The notes under the pieces were generated by a model. The model saw only the letters and a list, made by a program, of their open reading frames with translations. It was not told where the DNA came from and searched no databases. A stretch of 64,000 bases of DNA from Pararge aegeria (lineage: Eukaryota; Arthropoda; Insecta; Lepidoptera; Nymphalidae). The position numbers and the translations under genes are program-made. This document shows positions 58,864 through 64,000 of the stretch, in pieces (the first letter of the stretch is position 1; each line of letters starts with the position of its first letter). Location of the stretch: positions 6,138,001 through 6,202,000 of the forward strand of contig NC_053182.1 of NCBI RefSeq assembly GCF_905163445.1. The letters are read 5' to 3'.

Positions 58864-60271
58864 CAAAGACTATAACCAAGAGTTGCTGTTGGTAAATATT
58901 GGGAAATAAAAAAAAGTGGCAGAAAATGAGCTAATTCAGTTTCAGAATAGGGATTTGAAATTACGCCCATTAGTCTGATTATATAAATACCAAGTGGTTA
59001 CGTGAAATTTTTATAAGGTATAATTTATTAGCAAGACCTGCTGGCAATACTTATCAGATGTCAATGTTTACAACAACAAATACAATCTAGTTTCAACACT
59101 GGAATTAGAACTTTTATTTCAGTAAGGTTTGACAATACAATAAACATGGCACATTCTTAGAATGACCAAACCATATTTTGCTCTGAAATCTAAAAAAGAT
59201 GACTGGTAAAATATGAGCACTCTAGAACATGGACATTAGTAAATTTAAAATTTGATTATTTTTATATTTAAAAATGAGAATGTTTGACCTGATATTTATC
59301 AGACAGTGAATTAAAGTGTTCATTTCAAAGTTAAATTTGATCAAATAACAACTTATTAATAATGATGCTAATTTTACATGCAATATTTAAGAATTGTGTC
59401 ACGAATGTTTGATGGATAAGTTTTTTTTGGTGGCATTTAGAAAGACACCAGAATTCAACAAAATATGTATGGATAACTAGTGCCCTAGTGAAAAAATATA
59501 TGTTTTCAAAATATAATGTTTTACAAATTACTGCTTTCACCCTAGTGCTTATTTAATTAAATTTAAAGGCAATTTTATAGATATAATGTACATGACACTG
59601 TAAAATTGTAAACCATAACATACTACTTAAAATTTAAAAAAAAATTGTCAGATGGGAGGCTTTGGCCGTGGCCATGCCATACTCCTAACAATCTAGACTG
59701 TTGCGAACCTGTTGGGAAGATATAATGCAGTCTAAGATTTGCAGTATAAAAAGTATTTACTCAATGCACTGAAATTTTTAATATATTTTTATAACAGTAG
59801 CAATAATTGGTCAGACTTATCAGATACATTTAATATGCTTTATAAAAGGATATATTACTTGTAACATAGCTTTATGATTGCTTCAATATAAAGAAATGAT
59901 CAGAAATGGCTTTCTAACAAGTTTCTTTTGCATAGTTCAGTAAAAATGAAACATCTGCTCCAACTGGATACTCAACTTTCTTACTAACATTTCTGCAAAG
60001 GAAAAACAACGGTTAGCTGAAGATATTGAACGATTATGAGATTATTCTAATTAGTCAAAATAAAGTTGTAAATACAACAAATTGGACACAAAAGCAAATA
60101 TCCTGTTTTAAGTTTGTTTCATAACAATAACAGTTCACTGCATGACTTAAGTTCTCCATTAATAGTAGGATATGCATATAGTCAATATGCTGGGCAGAAA
60201 GGTTGGTAATTGTAGTAAGTGGTACCTATTAGTACCACAGGATGCTGCTGTCCATTGTCTGGTTATATTCA
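58864..60271. other. 3' region of Flacc and intergenic space
   Basis: AATAAA signals at 58905-58910 and 59139-59144 are candidate poly(A) sites for Flacc. A SINE-body scrap lies at 59650-59715 (GATGGGAGGCTTTGGCCGTG). The rest is AT-rich without a gene. Confidence 0.5.
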
Positions 60272-60465
60272 CAGTGGTGTGCATAGATGGTATGCACAGG
60301 GTATGCAAATGATATAAAGTGAAGAAAATCACCAGTACGAATTATAAAAAACTTAGGATATAGGCATTGTAAGAGTTATAAAAAGCCTACCCTTAAATAT
60401 TTACAATACATACTCAAGATTTTCTTAATTTTATATCATCTGCATACCCTCTATGCACCACACTG
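60272..60465. mobile_element. hAT-type MITE, subfamily 2
   Basis: 194 bp. The start CAGTGGTGTGCATAGATGGT and end CTATGCACCACACTG are inverted. An 8-bp target duplication with one mismatch is present, TATATTCA (60264-60271) and TATATTCC (60466-60473). Homologous to 51684-51846. Confidence 0.88.
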
Positions 60466-60900
60466 TATATTCCTATAGTCGCCTTGTTTTCCCACAGGAA
60501 GAGTAGGCCACACCCACCTCAGAAACAATGTTACATATTATTTAATGTCTACTCAGCAACTTAGATACATATCAATGCCTTTACTGGAGTTGCACAACAA
60601 ATGCAAATGTTTAGTTCCAATTGGTATTAATCTTATTAATTAATAACAGGATACACAAGTCCTTTTGCTGTTTTTAAGTATAATTTAGATAGATATTTTT
60701 ATCAGAAAAATCCAGTTTGAAGAAGAAAGTAAGTTTTTTTTTGCATGCATGGCTGTATTTTGATGTAGGAGCATTATTATTCATGCACATGGTGTCATAG
60801 CTAAATGGAAAAAAGGTTTGCAGTACAGAGGGGTTCTTGGACAGGTTAATGTGCCTTATATAGGAAACATGGGAAAAATATAATTCAAGATAATCGCTAC

Positions 60901-61642
60901 TTACACTTCAAAAAGTACAGCACCAGCAACTCCTTTTAGGACTAGTGAATCGCCATTAACATGCAAAATACAACCCTCTCTCAGTCCAAGCACTGGGTTT
61001 GCATGTGGCATTTCCATATATTCCTCTATCCTTTGGTCTCTTGTTTCACCCTTGTGGGTGTCAGTCTCAATTTTGTCTATATAATGTGGGTTTATATTAA
61101 ACGGCACAATACTAATTGCATCAAACGATGGAGGATATATTATAGGCATATCATTGGTTGTATGAATACTTTTAGTAGCAACATTGGTTCCTGCACTACT
61201 GCCAATATACAAAAGGTTGCCTGTAATAACCTTTTCCCTTATCAAATGAACTAGCTGATTATCATACAAGGTTTTTAATAGCAAAAAAGTATTTCCGCCA
61301 CCAACAAATATTGCTTTTGCCGAGTTTATAGCAGCGGCTGGATCAGAATATGTATGGAGGCCTATCACTGAGAATCCCCAGGGTGTGAAAGCATCTTTAA
61401 TTTTCTTTGTGTAGTCATCATAGTTTTTTTGAGCGTATGGTACAAACACCAGTTCTGAAACATTACGCCTGAAAATGTTGTAAAAATAGGTAAGTATTTA
61501 CTTATAGCTATATAAAATTTATAACAAATACAATAACTCACGTTTCTAAAAAAGAGCAGATTTCTTGTTTCGCGAACTCCAGTAATGAAAAACCATGGCA
61601 ATTGGACGACGAGAGGAGGAGGGCTTGAGCATTGGTTTGCAT
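60901..61642 (-). CDS. alpha-aspartyl dipeptidase (peptidase E family, S51)
   Basis: Two minus-strand exons, 61542-61642 (ATG, donor AAAC|GTGAGT) and 60901-61468 (acceptor TTTTCAG), join to 222 residues, about the usual family length. Residues 1-34 have the family start LLLSSSNCHGFSLLE. The nucleophile is Ser125 in GSSAG, with Asp140 in TTNDMPI and His162 in INPHY. All three lie at a constant offset of five from the E. coli PepE triad (120, 135, 157, from memory), so the active site appears complete. Neighbouring FVGGGNTF and LGLREGC also fit. It hydrolyses dipeptides with N-terminal Asp in the cytosol and recycles amino acids. It has no signal peptide. A LINE ends about 300 bp upstream of the start codon. 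The match with insect and amphibian cytosolic forms is expected, so no transfer needs to be invoked. Confidence 0.9.
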
Positions 61643-61942
61643 TATAGTATAGTATCTTACGGTAACGTGGCTGTTGTCGAGAGCCCTGGCCAATTGGCAA
61701 TTAAAACGCAATCGAAGATAAATGTATCGGACTGAACACTGCATTAATCTCTTTTGTTATCAACACGTAGAGATTGCGATATACTCAATTCACGAATCTA
61801 TCTTTTTTTTGATAAATAGGTATTGATTTCAAAAGCTATGATCTCTTTGAATTGTTCAATAATCTAAATCCCAATCCACATAATAGCCCGTATCACACTT
61901 AAATAAATAATTTTTATTATATTTTTTTCCTACCTATACCTA
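61643..61942. promoter_or_regulatory. promoter region of the dipeptidase gene
   Basis: 300 bp between the dipeptidase start codon and the LINE tail. No core promoter motif could be assigned; the promoter is presumed to lie here, unless it has been displaced by the insertion. Confidence 0.35.
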
Positions 61943-64000
61943 TTCAATTCAATTCTTGTTTATGGCTTTTGTCTGTGCCAACTGGGCACAAGGTACTTCG
62001 CCAGTGTCTTGTAGATGAAGAAGGCACGAAGGAGATTGATCGGTGAAACTAATGAAAAGTTAATTTTGAATTTGTACCAAGAAATAGTTGTTATTAGCTA
62101 GTTAGCTCTTTAACCTAAGGCAGCACAGACAACACATGCATATATATCTAACACGGATATTTTTTGTACATTATACTTTAATTTTATTACTTACTATATA
62201 TTTACATAAAAATCTACAATAAGGACTGAAAACAAACATTAAAAAACATTTAACACTCAAAGGACGGGGGACTTTGGGAGGAAGAACGTCATAGAGGGGA
62301 TAGGTAAGTTTGGGACAGTTAAAAATAATATGAGTTATAGTGCCCTCATCCAAGCCACACTCACAGATGGAGTTGTCCCTTATCCGGAGTTTGGCCAGAT
62401 GTACAGGTGTGCTAGCATGACCAAGACGCAATCGGGAAATTGTGGATGAAGTCCAGCGATTTGTACTCCGAGAGTGACAAAACCAGGGTTGTCTTGGTAT
62501 GTTTTGTTGGATGGTAGCGTAAAACTTACCCTTAACCAATTTGGAATCATTCCAAAAAATTTTCCAGGCTGTTTCCATATATGTTTTGGCAAGAGTACAT
62601 AGGTCCTGCGATGAATTTTTAAAATGATCTAGAGAACCTGACTCAACAGCTGTTTTGGCACATGAGTCAGCAGTCTCGTTTCCTGGAATACCTGAGTGGC
62701 TTGGAATCCAAACCAGTAAGATGAATAGTCCTTTTTGATTGCAAGAGAGCAGAGCCTTCCGGATTTTTAAGATAATGGGAAATCGTGATTTGCTGCGAAA
62801 GGGGTTTTCTTTAATAGACATTAAACAGCTTAAAGAGTCAGTCAGAATAACCGTCTGTTGTACGTTATGGGACAGTGCAAACAGGATTGCTTCCAAAAGA
62901 GCAATGGCCTCTCCGGTAAACACAGAAGACTCGGGAGGGCATTTAAATTTTAAAACAATTCTGTAAACAGGAACCCAACATGCAGCACCAACACAACCTT
63001 CTGGAGACAGCTTTGAAGCATCAGTATATAAAATAAGATGATTTGACCAATTTTGACTAATATGCTTTTGTAGTTTGATATTGGTATCTGGGGATCCTTT
63101 ACTCAGACCTAGATCTGTGATGATGGAAGGGTTGTATATTAATGCTTTAAATGGGGTTGAATATAGTGGGTTGATTGTGAAAGATGTCAGGGGATTAGGA
63201 AGGCTGGTATACTTTAGGAAACTATCTAGCAAGTAGGAAGACGAGTTACGGGAGCAAGGTGCGTGTGATAGTTGGCTTAGTCGGTGCCAAAGAGGATGGG
63301 ATGACAGCTGTAACATCTTGCTGATAAAGCGGTCACATAGATATTGTCGACGGATGGATAGAGGAGGGTCAACGCATTCTACCTGCAAAGCATTAGTGGG
63401 GGAGGATTTCATTGCACCTAGAATAATTCTAAGGCATCTATACTGAATTTTATTTAACTTTTCAGCAGCTGATTTATTAAAAGGCTCTAAAACAAACATA
63501 CAGTAATCCATGTGGCTACGTACTAAGGCATTATATAATAATTTTAAAGTATAGGGGTGAGCACCCCACCAAACTCCCGCTATTGCTCGTAGTACATTGA
63601 TGCCTTTTTCACATTTTTTGATAATGTGTTCAGAATGAGCAATTCCATTCAGTCGTGTGTCTAAATAAACACCTAAAAATTTAGCTTTAACTGCAAGGTT
63701 GATTGCTTGACCTTCAAATGAGATGTTGAGGTTCGGGAGGTATCTCTTCCTTGTAAATACCACTGCCTGACATTTGCCCACTGATAGGGACAAGCCATGG
63801 TCAGACAGCCACTGGCCTAGATAATACAAAGCAGAATTGATACGACAGGATACTTCCTCTATACTGCCTGAGCTGTGATAGAGGACAATATCATCAGCAT
63901 ATTGTAAAATGGTACAAAAACTAGAAACAGACAATTCGAGGTCGTGGGTATATATGCTATAGAGCAGAGGACTGAGAACAGAGCCTTGAGGGAGGCCTTT
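61943..64000 (-). mobile_element. LINE with RNase H (I/jockey-like group), running off the right edge
   Basis: On the minus strand the 3' part of ORF2, a 3' UTR and a short TTGAA-repeat tail (AAGAATTGAATTGAA at 61943-61957) are present. The 5' part lies beyond 64000. ORF2 is open throughout what is visible. Confidence 0.85.
62171..64000 (-). CDS. LINE ORF2, partial: reverse transcriptase end plus RNase H
   Basis: The frame enters from beyond the right edge with KGLPQGSVLSPLL and continues open to the stop at 62171, about 610 codons. The RT active site QYADDIVLY lies at the edge, followed by the thumb (VKAKFLGVYLDTRL). An RNase H domain follows with all catalytic residues visible: Asp in YTDAS, Glu in FTGEAIALLEA, Asp in LTDSLS, and Asp in NETAD after SHSG. 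A C-terminal CCHC-like segment (CECGLDEG, HIIFNC) closes the protein. Intact RT and RNase H motifs mean a young insertion. RNase H places it in the I/R1/LOA/jockey-related group; the exact clade is uncertain. Confidence 0.88.
   Translation of the reverse strand, partial: KGLPQGSVLSPLLYSIYTHDLELSVSSFCTILQYADDIVLYHSSGSIEEVSCRINSALYYLGQWLSDHGLSLSVGKCQAVVFTRKRYLPNLNISFEGQAINLAVKAKFLGVYLDTRLNGIAHSEHIIKKCEKGINVLRAIAGVWWGAHPYTLKLLYNALVRSHMDYCMFVLEPFNKSAAEKLNKIQYRCLRIILGAMKSSPTNALQVECVDPPLSIRRQYLCDRFISKMLQLSSHPLWHRLSQLSHAPCSRNSSSYLLDSFLKYTSLPNPLTSFTINPLYSTPFKALIYNPSIITDLGLSKGSPDTNIKLQKHISQNWSNHLILYTDASKLSPEGCVGAACWVPVYRIVLKFKCPPESSVFTGEAIALLEAILFALSHNVQQTVILTDSLSCLMSIKENPFRSKSRFPIILKIRKALLSCNQKGLFILLVWIPSHSGIPGNETADSCAKTAVESGSLDHFKNSSQDLCTLAKTYMETAWKIFWNDSKLVKGKFYATIQQNIPRQPWFCHSRSTNRWTSSTISRLRLGHASTPVHLAKLRIRDNSICECGLDEGTITHIIFNCPKLTYPLYDVLPPKVPRPLSVKCFLMFVFSPYCRFLCKYIVSNKIKV

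Overview
The window is a piece of an animal nuclear genome, almost certainly a moth or butterfly (Lepidoptera). It is AT-rich. Its genes are split by introns with GT/AG borders, carry AATAAA signals and have insect-type orthologues. The spaces between them are full of repeats typical of Lepidoptera: Helitron-like pieces ending in CTAGT, tRNA-derived SINEs, hAT-type MITEs, an RTE LINE 3' end with an ATG-triplet tail, and LINEs with reverse transcriptase. Assignments rest on protein sequence recognition from memory; no database search was run.

Layout. About 1-23 kb is gene-poor. It holds old repeats, a 46-bp-arm hairpin, three orphan minus-strand reading frames and a CpG-rich patch near 12.1 kb that could be a 5' non-coding exon. 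At 23.2-24.8 kb (+) lies a two-exon secreted, probably GPI-anchored DM9/aerolysin-like protein resembling Drosophila unzipped. From 25-39 kb there are SINEs, two hAT MITEs with perfect 8-bp target duplications, several short perfect hairpins, a GC-enriched island, and two tRNA-Pro genes (AGG and TGG) on the minus strand. At 39.4-40.6 kb (-) are the first three coding exons of a mitoguardin (Miga) gene; the rest of that gene was not found in the window. A 5'-truncated LINE (41.1-43.9 kb) separates it from a divergent FBXO42 gene (44.4-46.5 kb, +). The SYF1/XAB2 splicing-factor gene (47.3-50.1 kb, -) is convergent with FBXO42 and divergent from the Flacc/ZC3H13 gene (50.9-58.9 kb, +, nine coding exons). 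An alpha-aspartyl dipeptidase gene (60.9-61.6 kb, -) follows, and a second LINE with RNase H runs off the right edge.

Function. The genes are mostly housekeeping. XAB2/SYF1 (spliceosome NineTeen-related complex) and Flacc (m6A writer complex) are both RNA-processing factors and share an 800-bp divergent intergenic region. FBXO42 is an F-box/Kelch substrate adaptor for SCF ubiquitin ligases. Miga is a mitochondrial outer-membrane protein. The dipeptidase degrades Asp-X dipeptides. None of this implies an operon-like unit.

The most unusual large-scale signal is a scatter of about eleven hairpins or palindromes with stems of 13-46 bp (most perfect, a few with one or two mismatches). They are unrelated in sequence to one another and far exceed chance. 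The best single-gene oddities are a CCCH finger in Flacc with an altered histidine spacing, a probable GC-AG intron in the same gene, and a Miga gene cut off after exon 3.
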